From Streptomyces sp. NRRL F-6131 (GTDB lineage: Bacteria; Actinomycetota; Actinomycetes; Streptomycetales; Streptomycetaceae): 64,000 nt of DNA. The number at the start of each line of letters is the position of its first letter. The first letter of the stretch is position 1. Shown here piece by piece: positions 15,111 through 24,136 of the stretch. Location: assembly GCA_000719695.1 (NCBI GenBank), contig JOHN01000009.1, positions 1 through 64,000 of the forward strand, written 5' to 3'. The position numbers were made by a program, and so were the translations under genes. The notes beneath the pieces were generated by a model. It worked only from the letters and a program-made list of their open reading frames with translations, had not been told where the DNA came from and searched no databases.

Positions 15111-17927
15111 ATGGGAACCAGCACCGTGCCGATGGTGGGGCGGGCGGGCGAACAGGCCGAGCTGGCGGCGTTCGTGACGGCCGCCGCGGGCCGGGCGCTC
15201 GTGCTCCGGGGGGAGGCGGGCGTCGGCAAGACGGCCCTGTTGGGCCACGCCGTCGCGGTGGCGGAGCGGGCGGGCCGGACCGTCCTGCGCGCCGCCGGTG
15301 TCGAGGCGGAGTCCGAGCTGCCCTACGCCGGGCTGCACCAGCTGCTCCATCCGCTGCTCGGCGAGGTCGAGCGGCTGGACGACGGGACCAGGGCCGTGTT
15401 CGACGCCGTCTTCGGCCGAGCCGAAGGGGAGCCGCCGTCGGTGATGCGGCTAGGCATCGCCACCCTCGGCCTGCTGTCCCTGGCGGCGGAGCGACGGCCG
15501 CTGCTGGTGGTCCTGGACGACGGGCAGTGGCTGGACGACTCCAGCGCCGACGTCTGCGGCTTCGTGGGCCGGCGGCTGGCCGGCAGCCCGGTGCGGCTGC
15601 TGATCGCCGTCCGCACCGACACGCCGTCGCGCTTCGACACCGCCGCGCTGCCCGAGCGCTCCGTCGCCGCGCTCGCCGAGGAGGACGCCGCACTGCTGCT
15701 GGACCGGCGGTACCCGCAGTTGGGGCGGCAGGTCCGCCGGACGGTGCTGGAGCAGGCCCGGGGGAACCCGCTGGCGCTGCTGGAGCTGCCCGCCCACCTC
15801 GGCGGGCCGGCGGACGACCGGGCGGTGGACGCCCTCGTCGGCCGGCACGGCGTGCCGCTGCCCCGACGCCTCCAGCAGCTGTACGGGGCCCGGATCGCGG
15901 CCCTCGGCGAACGGGTGCGGGCCGAGCTGCTGCTGGGTGCCCTCGACGGGGTCGCCACCGCCTCCACCGGTGGCCCGCCCGGCGTCCGCTACCGGATGCG
16001 CGACGCCGACGAGGCCGTGGCCGCCGGGCTGCTCGACGTCGAAGCGGCCACCGGCGAGCTCACCTTCCGGCATCCGCTGGTGCGCTCCGGCGTCGTGCAG
16101 CTGGCCACCCCCGACCAGCGCCGCTCCGCCCATCTGGCGCTGGCGCGGATCCACCGGGAGAACCTGGAACGCCGGGCGACCCACCTGGCCGCGGCCACCG
16201 TCGACCCCGACGAGGAGGTGGCCGGCATCCTGGAGGCGGCCGCCGGCTCGGCGACCCGGCGCGGCGGCGCCCTGACGGCCGTGGCCTGGCTGACCCGCGC
16301 CGCGGAGCTGAGCGAGGACCGGTCCGGCCGGTCCCGGCGGCTGGCGGACGCGGCGTTCGTGGCGGGCCACGCGGCCCGCCTCGGCCAGGCGCAGCGCCTC
16401 GTCGTCTCCGCCTCCGCCCCCGGTCGGGCGGCGTCGCCGGCCGCCGTCCTGGCCTCCGCCTACCAGGCGTTCTACCAGGACGGGGACGTCCGCTCGACCG
16501 GGCGGCAGGTGACGGCCGCGATCGAGCAGCTCCGGGACGCCGGGAGCGGCGGGACCGGCGGGAACGACGGGACCGGCGGCGACGGCGGGACCGGCGGGAA
16601 CGAGGAGGTCCTCGCCCGGCTGGTGACCCTCCTGCTGGCGATCAGTCAGTACACCGGGGAGCGCCCGGTGTGGGAGCGCACCCACGCCCTGCTCGCCTCG
16701 CTGGGCGAGCGCGTCCCCGAGCGCGCCCGGATCCACAGCGCCGCCTGGAGCGATGTGGTCCGGTACGGGTCCGCCTGCGCCGGGGCGGTGGAGCGGGCCG
16801 TCGCCGACCTGCCGGCCCTGGAGCCCTGGGAGGTGACGCGGCTGGCCGTCTCCGCGTACCACCTCGATCTGCTGGGCCAGTACCGCCCGCACCTGCGGCG
16901 CGTGGTGGACCGCGAGTTGGAGACCGGGGCCGCGGCCAGCGGCATGGTGATGCTGCACCTGATCATGCTCGACCAGATGGGGGTCGGTGAGTGGAGCGAG
17001 GCCGAGGCCACCGGGCAGCGGGTCCTGGACCTCGCGGTCGAGCACGGGCACGCGCTGTTCGCGGCCCAGAGCCGCGCCTACCTGGCCCAGTTGGCGGCGA
17101 TGCGCGGGCAGGTCGGTCGGGCGCGGGACCTCCAGGCCGAGGTGGACGCCTGGGCGCGGCCGCGCGGGCTGGGGTTCCTCACCCAGCTCGCCGACGCGGC
17201 CGGCGCGACCGCCGCGCTGAGCGCCGGCGACCACGAGGCCGCCTACCTGTACGCCATCGGCATCACGCCGCCGGGCACCTTCCGGTCCCACACCTACCAG
17301 GCGCCGCGCACCCTGCTCGACCTGGTCGAGGCCGCCCGGTGCACCGGCCGGGTCGAGCAGGCCAGGGCCCACGCCCTCGCCGCCCGCGACGCCGGGCTGG
17401 CGGAGCTGTCACCGCGGCTGGCGCTGGTCACCCACGGCGCGCTGGCGATGACCGCCGAGAGCGAGCCGGAGGCCGCCGAGATGTTCGCGCGGGCCGCCTC
17501 GCACCCGGAGGCCGCCCGCCACCCGTTCGAGCTGGCCCGGATCCGGCTGGCGCACGGCATCCGGGTGCGCCACGTGTCCGGCCGGGCGGCGGCGCGGCAC
17601 CACCTCGCCCCCGCCGCCGAGGCGTTCGAGCGGCTCGGCGCCGCCGGTTGGGCCGAGCGGGCCCGGGCCGAGCTGCGGGCCACCGGGACGCCGCCGCGCG
17701 CCTCGGCGCCGCGCCCCGTCCCGTTGACCTGGCAGGAGCGCCGGATCGCGGACCTGGCGGCCGGGGGGCTGACCAACAAGGAGATCGGCACCCGGATGCA
17801 CCTGTCGCCGCGCACCGTCAGCTCGCACCTGTACCGCGTCTTCCCGAAGCTGGGCATCACCACCAGGGCGGCGCTGCGCGACGCCCTGAGCCGCACCGAG
17901 GAGGTCTCGTCGGTGTCACCGGCATGA
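15111..17927 (+). CDS. LAL-type LuxR family transcriptional regulator
   Basis: A 938-residue large ATP-binding LuxR regulator. The Walker A is GEAGVGKTA (about residue 35) and the Walker B-like segment is LLVVLDDGQWLDD (about residue 133). A long helical/TPR-like middle follows, then a C-terminal LuxR helix-turn-helix, LTWQERRIADLAAGGLTNKE to HLSPRTVSSHLYRVFPKLG (about residues 872-930). Near residue 480 there is a Gly/Thr/Asn low-complexity insert. Such proteins activate pathway genes on an inducer signal. GGGAGG precedes ATG 15111. Two palindromes lie in the 120-bp leader. The epoxide-hydrolase-like gene just downstream is a plausible target. Confidence 0.9.
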   Translation: MGTSTVPMVGRAGEQAELAAFVTAAAGRALVLRGEAGVGKTALLGHAVAVAERAGRTVLRAAGVEAESELPYAGLHQLLHPLLGEVERLDDGTRAVFDAVFGRAEGEPPSVMRLGIATLGLLSLAAERRPLLVVLDDGQWLDDSSADVCGFVGRRLAGSPVRLLIAVRTDTPSRFDTAALPERSVAALAEEDAALLLDRRYPQLGRQVRRTVLEQARGNPLALLELPAHLGGPADDRAVDALVGRHGVPLPRRLQQLYGARIAALGERVRAELLLGALDGVATASTGGPPGVRYRMRDADEAVAAGLLDVEAATGELTFRHPLVRSGVVQLATPDQRRSAHLALARIHRENLERRATHLAAATVDPDEEVAGILEAAAGSATRRGGALTAVAWLTRAAELSEDRSGRSRRLADAAFVAGHAARLGQAQRLVVSASAPGRAASPAAVLASAYQAFYQDGDVRSTGRQVTAAIEQLRDAGSGGTGGNDGTGGDGGTGGNEEVLARLVTLLLAISQYTGERPVWERTHALLASLGERVPERARIHSAAWSDVVRYGSACAGAVERAVADLPALEPWEVTRLAVSAYHLDLLGQYRPHLRRVVDRELETGAAASGMVMLHLIMLDQMGVGEWSEAEATGQRVLDLAVEHGHALFAAQSRAYLAQLAAMRGQVGRARDLQAEVDAWARPRGLGFLTQLADAAGATAALSAGDHEAAYLYAIGITPPGTFRSHTYQAPRTLLDLVEAARCTGRVEQARAHALAARDAGLAELSPRLALVTHGALAMTAESEPEAAEMFARAASHPEAARHPFELARIRLAHGIRVRHVSGRAAARHHLAPAAEAFERLGAAGWAERARAELRATGTPPRASAPRPVPLTWQERRIADLAAGGLTNKEIGTRMHLSPRTVSSHLYRVFPKLGITTRAALRDALSRTEEVSSVSPA
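16541..16603 (+). repeat. Gly-rich linker repeat inside the LAL gene
   Basis: Short GGGA-(C/A)CGGC-type repeats encoding a GSGGTGG/NDGTGG-like linker. Similar to the linker in the phosphatase gene at 56991-57076. Confidence 0.6.
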
Positions 17928-17950
17928 CCGAAACGACGGGTACGACGACG

Positions 17951-17983
17951 GTCCCGGGGACGTCCTGAACACGCCCCCGGGAC
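17951..17983 (+). terminator. Hairpin downstream of the LAL gene
   Basis: GTCCCGGGG paired with CCCCGGGAC (9-bp stem), beginning 24 bp after the stop codon; no T tract. Confidence 0.4.
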
Positions 17984-18144
17984 GCCCTCCAAGGATCGCC
18001 GACGGCCGGCGCCGGCGGATCAGTCGGATGACTGAAGCCGCCGGGCCCGCCGTCGGCCGGGTGTCCCCCCGTCAAGTGACGGATGCGCGCGGGCCGGGGC
18101 GGGACGACAGTCGAGCGTCAGCAGGCCTCCAGGAAGGATCGGAC

Positions 18145-19236
18145 ATGATCAACAGGCGCACGTTCTCCAAGGCGGTCGGTCTGGGCGTGGGCGCGGTGGC
18201 CGCGTCCGTCGGCGCCGGCGGCACGCCCGCGGCCTTCGCCGTCACCCCCGACGCCCCGGCCGTACCGGCGTCCGCCGACCGGCAGGGCCGCCCCGGCCCG
18301 GTCGTCCCGCCCGTCACCCCGGGCACGCACACCGCGTTCACCGCGCTGAAGCAGGTCCGGGCCGGTGTCCTGGACATCGGCTACGCCGAGGCCGGACCCG
18401 AGCACGGCCCGGTGGTCGTCTGCCTGCACGGCTGGCCCTACGACATCCACAGCTTCGTCGACGTGGCCCCGCTGCTGGCCGACGCCGGCTACCGGGTGAT
18501 CGTCCCGTACCTGCGCGGACACGGCACCACCACCTTCCTGTCGCCGACGACGGCCCGCAACGCGCAGCAGTCCGCGATCGCCCTCGACGTGCTGGCCCTG
18601 ATGGACGCCCTGCGGATCCGCAGGGCCGCCCTGGCGGGCTTCGACTGGGGTTCGCGCACCGCCGACATCGTCGCCGCCCTCTGGCCGGAGCGGGTCAGGT
18701 CCCTGGTGTCGGTGAGCGGTTACCTCGTCACCGACGTCCGGGCGCAGCAGAACCCGCTGCCGCCGAAGGCCGAGCACACCTGGTGGTACCAGTACTACTT
18801 CGCCACCGAGCGCGGCCGCCGGGCGATGGAGGACCGGCAGTCCCGCCACGACCTGTGCCGGCTGGTCTGGGACGAGGTCTCCCCGAGCTGGGACTTCGAC
18901 GACGCCACCTTCGAGCGCACGGCCGCGGCCTTCGAGAACCCCGACCACGCGGCGATCGTGATCCACAACTACCGCTGGCGGCTCGGCCTGGCCGACGGCG
19001 AACGCCGGTACGACCGCTACGAGAAGCAGCTCGCCGCCCGGCCGACCATCGGTGTCCCGACCATCACCCTGGACCCGGCCCTCGACCCGTTCCTGGGCTC
19101 GACCGACGGCGCGGGGTACCGGAAGTTCTTCACCGGCGCCTACGAGCACCGGGTGCTCCCCGGCATCGGGCACGACGCGCCCCAGGAGGCCCCGACGGCC
19201 TTCGCCCAGGCCGTGGTGGACGCCGACCGGCTCTGA
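18145..19236 (+). CDS. Tat-exported alpha/beta hydrolase, epoxide hydrolase-like
   Basis: A 363-residue protein. The N-terminus MINRRTFSKAVGLGVGAVAA is a twin-arginine signal, cleaved after about residue 34 (AFA). The mature part is an alpha/beta hydrolase: oxyanion motif HGWPYD, nucleophile elbow AGFDWGSR with Asp as nucleophile (epoxide hydrolase or haloalkane dehalogenase type), a cap with WWYQYYFATERG, and the catalytic His in GIGHDAPQE. Asp nucleophile plus HGWP favours epoxide hydrolase. AGGAAGGA precedes ATG 18145. It follows the LAL regulator by 217 bp on the same strand. Confidence 0.85.
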   Translation: MINRRTFSKAVGLGVGAVAASVGAGGTPAAFAVTPDAPAVPASADRQGRPGPVVPPVTPGTHTAFTALKQVRAGVLDIGYAEAGPEHGPVVVCLHGWPYDIHSFVDVAPLLADAGYRVIVPYLRGHGTTTFLSPTTARNAQQSAIALDVLALMDALRIRRAALAGFDWGSRTADIVAALWPERVRSLVSVSGYLVTDVRAQQNPLPPKAEHTWWYQYYFATERGRRAMEDRQSRHDLCRLVWDEVSPSWDFDDATFERTAAAFENPDHAAIVIHNYRWRLGLADGERRYDRYEKQLAARPTIGVPTITLDPALDPFLGSTDGAGYRKFFTGAYEHRVLPGIGHDAPQEAPTAFAQAVVDADRL

Positions 19237-19347
19237 CCAGCTTCGCCCGGACGGCCCCCACCACCCAGGAACGTCCGGCCCGCGTGTCCGGCCCGTGTGT
19301 CCGGCCCGTGTGTCCGCCCGCGCGGCCGACCGGAAGGAGATCCGACC

Positions 19348-19539
19348 ATGAGCAGTCCCCTGACCGACGAGAACGCGGCGGCCCTGCGCAGGGCCCGGTT
19401 CGGTACCCTCCCGGACCGCGTCGCCCCGGAGGACCTCGTCGCGACGAGACCCGTCCGGCCCGAGGAGGCGACCGGCGCCCACGACCCCGACGGCCTGGCG
19501 GTCCGGTTCGCCTGTCTGGCGACCGACTTCGGTCTGTGA
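19348..19539 (+). CDS. Small protein of unknown function
   Basis: A 63-residue protein, MSSPLTDENAAALRRARFG at the start, soluble, with a charged middle and a hydrophobic end (AVRFACLATDFGL). It has a strong ribosome binding site, GGAAGGAGA, 7 bp before ATG 19348. It lies 111 bp after the hydrolase on the same strand and may be co-transcribed. I do not recognise the family. Confidence 0.6.
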   Translation: MSSPLTDENAAALRRARFGTLPDRVAPEDLVATRPVRPEEATGAHDPDGLAVRFACLATDFGL

Positions 19540-19610
19540 CCGGGCGTCGGCCGCCGGCCCGGGGGCGACGGCCCTCCCCGGGGCGACGGCCGGCCGCCGA
19601 GGGGCCCGCG

Positions 19611-22325
19611 TCAAGCGCCGGACAGCGCGCCGTCCAGCTCGCGGCGGGACGCGATGCCGAGCCGGGCGAAGACCTTGCGCAGGTGCCACTCGACCGTCCG
19701 CGGACTGATGAACAGCTGGGCGCCGATCTCCGCGTTCGAGTGTCCGGCGACCACCAGCCGGGCGATCTGGGTCTCCTGCGGGGTCAGGGCCGGCGCACCG
19801 ACGGTCCGCCGGCGGACGGTCTCGCCGGTGGCGAGCAGCTCCCGCCGGGCCCGCTCGGCGAACGCCTCCGTGCCCATCGTCACGAAGGCCTCGTGCGCCG
19901 TCCGCAGCTCGGTCCGGGCCTCGGCCCGGCGGTTGCGGCGGCGCAGCCACTCGCCGTGCAGCAACCGGGCACGGGCCTGCAGCACGTCGAGCCCGCCCCG
20001 GCCGAAGTGGTCCACCGCGGCCCGGTAGCCGTCCTCGGCCCGTTCCTCCGCCCCGGCCAGGGCGTGGGCCAGCGCCCGGGAGCCCAGCGCCCAGGGGGTG
20101 CCGGCCCGGCTCCAGTCGGCCAGCCGTTCGCGCGCCCGCGCCGCCTCCTCCCGGTCGCCGACCCGGGTCGCCGCCTCGACCAGCTCGGCGCACAGCCAGT
20201 GGTGCACCACGAGGTCCTGGTGCTCCAGACCGCGCAGCGCCGCCTCCCTGGCGAGCGGGTAGTTGCCGAGGCCGTTGTGGAGCACCGCCCGCGCGCACGC
20301 GGCCATGGCGAGCAGCCGGCCCAGACCGCGCTGCTCGCCCTCCCGCTCCATGGTCTCGAACAGGTCGAGCGCCGACCGCTCCCGCCCCCGGTACGCGCTC
20401 AGCAGCCCCGTGGTGGCCATCCGGGTCGCCACGCCGGTCGCCTCCTCGGTGTTCGCCCCCTCCGCCAGGGTGTCCCAGGCCTCGGAGAAGCGTCCCGCGT
20501 AGCCCAGCGAGGCGGCCCGGTAGGGCAGCGCCGTGGAGAGGATCGACAGGGCGCCGGTCGTCCGGGCGAAGCGGACCGCCCGCTCGGTGATGTCCAGCCA
20601 CGCCGCCAGGTCGCCCAGCTCCACGGCCGCGTTGGCGGCCGGCCAGAGGACGGCGAGGTCCTCGTCCTCGGTGACCGCGCGCAGCGCCCGCGCCATCAGC
20701 GGGAAGGCCGCTGCGGGCCCGTCGACGGCCCAGACCGCCAGGGCGTTCAGGAAGACTCCGGCCGTCTCCTCGCCGGCCGGCAGGCCCTGCACGGCCTCGG
20801 CGGCCCGCCGCAGGCCGTCGGCCTCCAGCCGGCCGGCCCAGATGGCGGCGCCGAACGCCGAGAGGTAGGTCTCCCGCGCGGCGGCCGGGTCGAGCTCCCT
20901 GAGCCGGTCCGCAGCCGCGAGCAGCGGCTGGATCGCGCCGCGCCCGGGGCCGGCCATGGCCGACGCCCTGGCCCGCAGCCGGCCGGCGTCGGCCTGCTGC
21001 AACTGGTCCAGCGGCCCCAGGGCGGCGGCGGCGAGCAGGTCGGGCACCCGGGCCGCGGCGCCCGCGGCGAGGTGGGCCCTCGCCGCGGCCAGCGCCCGCC
21101 GGGCCCGCGCCCCCGGGTCGGGGCTGAGGGCCGCGGCCCGTTCCAGGAAGGTGGCGGCCGCCGCCCGGCCGCCGCGGGCCAGCGCCCGGCCGGCCGAACG
21201 CTCCAGTGCTTCGGCGACCTGCTCGTTCGGTCCGACCGCGGCGTGGGCCAGGTGCCAGGCCCGACGGTCGGGGTCACGGTCGGCGTCGGCGGCGGCGGCG
21301 AGCGCGCCGTGCACCGCCCGCAGGGCGCCGGCGTCGGCTCCGCGCCAGGCCGCCGAGCGCACCAGCGGGTGCCGGAACCGTACCGGGGCGCCCAGCTTGA
21401 GCAGTCCGGCGGCCTCGGCGGGCGCGGCCGCGTCGGGCCCGATGCCCAGCGGACCCAGGGCGCGCCAGAGCAGCAGCTCGTCGCCGACCGGCTCGACGGC
21501 CGCGAGCAGCAGCAGGGTGCGGGTGGGGTCGGGCAGCGCGTCGATGCGCCGGCGGAAGCCCTCCTCGACCCGGGTCGCCAGCGGGGCGGGGCCGTGGACG
21601 CCGAAACCGAAGGCGAGTTCCGCCGCCGACAGCCCCTGGGGCAGTTCGAGCAGGGCGAGCGGGTTCCCGCCGGTCTCGGCCACGATCCGGTCCCGCACCC
21701 GCGGGTCGACCGGCCCGGGCAGCGCCGAGTCGAGCAGCGCCCGGGCGTCCGCGTCGGCCAGCCCCCGCAGCGGCAGGGCCGGCAGGTCGGCGAGGTCCCC
21801 CTCCTCCTCGGTGATCCGCTCGGCGAAGACCAGCGCCACCGATTCGGCGTCCAGCCGCCGGCCGACGAACCCCAGGATCCGCAGGGACATCAGGTCCAGC
21901 CACTGCGCGTCGTCGACCAGGCAGACCAGCGGGTTCGCGGCCGCCGCCTCGGCGAACAGGCCGAGGACCGCCATCCCGACCAGCAGCAGCTCCGGCGCGG
22001 GCCCGGCGCTCAGGCCGAACGCGACCCGCAGCGCGTCCTGCTGGACCTGCGGCAGCCGGTCGAGGTGCGACAGCAGCGGGGCGCAGAGGCGCTGCAGGCC
22101 CGAGTAGGCGAAGTCGGACTCCGCCTCGATGCCCTCCGTGCGGACGGTCCGCATCCCGGCCGCCCGCACGGCTACGTGGTCGAGCAGCGCGGACTTGCCG
22201 ATCCCCGCCTCGCCGCGGAGCACCAGCACCCCGCTGCGCCCGTCGCGCAGCTCGCGCAGCAGGCGGTCCAGGACCTCCAGCTCGCGGTGCCGCCCGAGCA
22301 GCTGGTGCTTCGTGTCCTGCCCCAT
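19611..22325 (-). CDS. LAL-type LuxR family transcriptional regulator
   Basis: A 904-residue LAL regulator. Walker A GEAGIGKSALLDH (about residue 40), Walker B LVCLVDDAQWLDLMSLRIL (about residue 140), GGNPLALLELPQ (about residue 220), a long TPR-like middle, and the C-terminal LuxR helix-turn-helix ALTPQETQIARLVVAGHSNA to FISPRTVEWHLRKVFARLG. GGAGGAC precedes ATG 22325. It is convergent with the hydrolase cluster. Its N-terminal domain is the closest match in the window to the truncated fragment at 14296-14991. Target genes are unknown. Confidence 0.9.
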   Translation of the reverse strand: MGQDTKHQLLGRHRELEVLDRLLRELRDGRSGVLVLRGEAGIGKSALLDHVAVRAAGMRTVRTEGIEAESDFAYSGLQRLCAPLLSHLDRLPQVQQDALRVAFGLSAGPAPELLLVGMAVLGLFAEAAAANPLVCLVDDAQWLDLMSLRILGFVGRRLDAESVALVFAERITEEEGDLADLPALPLRGLADADARALLDSALPGPVDPRVRDRIVAETGGNPLALLELPQGLSAAELAFGFGVHGPAPLATRVEEGFRRRIDALPDPTRTLLLLAAVEPVGDELLLWRALGPLGIGPDAAAPAEAAGLLKLGAPVRFRHPLVRSAAWRGADAGALRAVHGALAAAADADRDPDRRAWHLAHAAVGPNEQVAEALERSAGRALARGGRAAAATFLERAAALSPDPGARARRALAAARAHLAAGAAARVPDLLAAAALGPLDQLQQADAGRLRARASAMAGPGRGAIQPLLAAADRLRELDPAAARETYLSAFGAAIWAGRLEADGLRRAAEAVQGLPAGEETAGVFLNALAVWAVDGPAAAFPLMARALRAVTEDEDLAVLWPAANAAVELGDLAAWLDITERAVRFARTTGALSILSTALPYRAASLGYAGRFSEAWDTLAEGANTEEATGVATRMATTGLLSAYRGRERSALDLFETMEREGEQRGLGRLLAMAACARAVLHNGLGNYPLAREAALRGLEHQDLVVHHWLCAELVEAATRVGDREEAARARERLADWSRAGTPWALGSRALAHALAGAEERAEDGYRAAVDHFGRGGLDVLQARARLLHGEWLRRRNRRAEARTELRTAHEAFVTMGTEAFAERARRELLATGETVRRRTVGAPALTPQETQIARLVVAGHSNAEIGAQLFISPRTVEWHLRKVFARLGIASRRELDGALSGA

Positions 22326-22682
22326 GTCCGTCCTCCGGCGCGTGTCCCCGTCAGGGTCGCCCCCTCCCGAGGAGCTTCGCCCCCATCCTACGAACACGGC
22401 GGGACCACCAAGATCCGTCCGGGTGCCGGGCCGGTCCCCCCGACCGGGGACGGCTCCGATCAACGTCGGCCTCCCGGACGGCAACGCCGGGCTCTTGGTG
22501 ATCGGGACCGACCACGCGGTGTGGACGGGCTGGACGACCGGCTCGGGCGAGCTCAGCTCCTGGACCTCCCGGTCGCCGGCACCGCCCGGCCGTGCGCGCT
22601 CGGAGGAGAGCCCGGGGCTCGGCCGTGCCCCTCCGGATCTCCTCCCCGGGCGGCGGCCCGGACGCCTCCGGCGGCGGTGCTG
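22326..22682. other. 357-bp intergenic region with a possible lectin-like remnant
   Basis: Holds the leader of the LAL gene, the left arm and loop of a 21-bp hairpin (22657-22716), and an open stretch on the plus strand at 22459-22569 that reads like one blade of a tectonin/PLL-type lectin propeller (GLLVIGTDHAVWTGW, GELSSWTS). It has no start codon or ribosome binding site, so it is a candidate gene remnant. Confidence 0.35.
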
Positions 22683-22716
22683 TCAGTCGACCGCCCCGCC
22701 GCCGGAGGCGTCCGGG
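22657..22716 (-). terminator. 21-bp perfect hairpin across the 3' end of a gene
   Basis: 22657-22677 pairs perfectly with 22696-22716. The stop codon (22683-22685) lies in the 18-nt loop, and the right arm encodes the C-terminal DPDASGG segment. Probable terminator overlapping the coding end. Confidence 0.6.
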
Positions 22717-23123
22717 TCGCCGTACTCCGCGCGCCACTCGCGAGCGCGGGCGTTGTGCCAGTCGACCCCCTGCTGCGCCTGGTCCACGGAGAGCCCGCTG
22801 AGCTCGGCGACGACGGCGAGCGGTACCGGCTCGTCGTAGTCGCCGAGCGCGCGGCAGACCTTGGCCGCCCACTGCTCCTCCCGGACGAAGGGGCGGCTGC
22901 GGTAGACCTCCACCAGCGCGGCGAGGTGCTCGGCCGAGCAGGCGGTGAGGACCCGCTTGCCGTCGAGTTGCGGGTCGGAGACGTGCACGGCGGAGGAGTC
23001 CGGGACGAGCGCGCCGAGCAGGTCCTCGTCGAGGACGACCCGGCCGCAGTGGTCGCAGAGGTCGTACGCCGACGCGTCGTGCGCGCCGGCGTCACCGTCC
23101 GCCGGGGGTCCGTAATGTTCCAC
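22683..23123 (-). CDS. Conserved protein of unknown function with a CxxC motif
   Basis: A 146-residue soluble protein. A Cys-x2-Cys pair in YDLCDHCGRVV and a later TACSAEHLAAL suggest a small treble-clef-like zinc site. The C-terminal half is helical (VVAELSGLSVDQAQQGVDWH). It starts at GTG 23123 with no ribosome binding site. A perfect GTTT-N14-GGGTAG promoter ends 9 nt before the GTG, so the mRNA is predicted leaderless. Divergent from the DUF5709 gene. Function unknown; a stress-linked redox or nucleic-acid role is only a guess. Confidence 0.7.
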   Translation of the reverse strand: MEHYGPPADGDAGAHDASAYDLCDHCGRVVLDEDLLGALVPDSSAVHVSDPQLDGKRVLTACSAEHLAALVEVYRSRPFVREEQWAAKVCRALGDYDEPVPLAVVAELSGLSVDQAQQGVDWHNARAREWRAEYGDPDASGGGAVD

Positions 23124-23132
23124 GCCCGGCGC

Positions 23133-23156
23133 CTACCCGGCGGACGCCGGGAAAAC
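23133..23156 (-). promoter_or_regulatory. SigB-type promoter, predicted leaderless start
   Basis: On the minus strand: GTTT, 14 bp, GGGTAG, a full consensus match, ending 9 nt before GTG 23123. Confidence 0.65.
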
Positions 23157-23250
23157 CTCCCCGGTGCGGACGGCCCGGGCGGGGTAGGCGCGCCGACGGG
23201 CCGGCCCACGCGTCCGACGGGACGGCCCACCAACAGCTACGGAGGACACC

Positions 23251-24075
23251 ATGGCCGAGTCATCGCAGGAACGGCCGCCGCACGACGAGGACGGGCCGAC
23301 CGACACGGCCGGACCCGAACGCCGGGCCGCGCCGATCGGCAAGGGCGGCACGCCGAACGTGGCCGGCAGCGACGAACAGCAGCCCGAGATCGCCGAGGGC
23401 CCGGTCCCCGGCATCCAGCCGGGCGAGGAGTACGCCGGGCCCGCGCACCGGCCGGCGCTGGACGTCGACCCGCCGCCGCGCGGCGACCGCGAGCGTGTGC
23501 GCGCCACCGAGCCGCCGGTGTGGGAACCGGTGACCGGTCCGCGCAGCCACGATCCGGGTGCCGCGCCCGAGGACGAGGGCATTCCGGACCTCCAGGACGG
23601 GTCACCGTCCGCCCGATGGTCCGGCGACCCGCAGGTTCAGGCCGTCCCCGGGGACGCGCCGGTGGCCGCCGAGGCCTTCGGCACCACGGGCGCCGAACAG
23701 GCGGCCGGCGAATCACTGGACGCACGGCTGGCACAGGAGGAGCCCGAGGACGACGGAACGGCCCGTGCGCCCGGGTCCCCGGAGCCCGCGGCGGGGCGCC
23801 TCCACCTGGTGGATCCGCACAGCGACCTGCGCGCTGCCGCCACGCCGGACGACACCGCCGGGTTGTCGGCCGAGGAGGAGTCGGTGCGAATCCGGCGGGA
23901 AACCGCGGAGCCCGACGCCGACCCGGCGGCGCCCGGCGGCAGCGGTGCCGCCGAGGACCGCACGGCGTGGCCGGGCATCGAGACCCCCGAAGAGGTGGAG
24001 GGCGCCGCTGGAGGGGCGGACGCCGAGGGCGAGGTGCCCGGTGCGGGGGAACCGCAGGAGCCGCAGAGCCGCTGA
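23251..24075 (+). CDS. DUF5709 domain protein, acidic
   Basis: A 274-residue, strongly acidic, Pro/Gly/Glu-rich protein. The DUF5709 landmarks are the FGTTGAEQAAGESLDARLAQ block (about residue 150), the RLHLVDPHSDL segment, and the SAEEESVRIRRETAEPD block near the C-terminus. The N-terminal half, including IGKGGTPNVAGSDEQQPE, is low complexity and probably disordered. ACGGAGGAC lies 6-7 bp before ATG 23251. A weaker CGGT-N16-GGGTAG signal sits 64 bp upstream. Function unknown; the family is restricted to actinobacteria. Confidence 0.85.
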   Translation: MAESSQERPPHDEDGPTDTAGPERRAAPIGKGGTPNVAGSDEQQPEIAEGPVPGIQPGEEYAGPAHRPALDVDPPPRGDRERVRATEPPVWEPVTGPRSHDPGAAPEDEGIPDLQDGSPSARWSGDPQVQAVPGDAPVAAEAFGTTGAEQAAGESLDARLAQEEPEDDGTARAPGSPEPAAGRLHLVDPHSDLRAAATPDDTAGLSAEEESVRIRRETAEPDADPAAPGGSGAAEDRTAWPGIETPEEVEGAAGGADAEGEVPGAGEPQEPQSR

Positions 24076-24081
24076 GCACGA

Positions 24082-24121
24082 CGGCGGCCCCCGGTCCGCG
24101 GGAGCGGGACGGGGGCCGCCG
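24082..24121. terminator. Bidirectional hairpin terminator
   Basis: CGGCGGCCCCCG paired with CGGGGGCCGCCG (12-bp perfect stem, 16-nt loop) between the convergent DUF5709 and SRPBCC genes. Confidence 0.7.
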
Positions 24122-24136
24122 GGAACGCGTGCGGGC

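Noticed and set aside
17924..17968. 14-codon frame starting in ATGA at the end of the LAL gene (MTETTGTTTVPGTS)
   Set aside because: Too short to support, no ribosome binding site of its own, and it runs into the hairpin.
23162..23187. CGGT-N16-GGGTAG before the DUF5709 gene
   Set aside because: The -10 fits but the -35 lacks the leading G. Not listed as a promoter, though the position is right.
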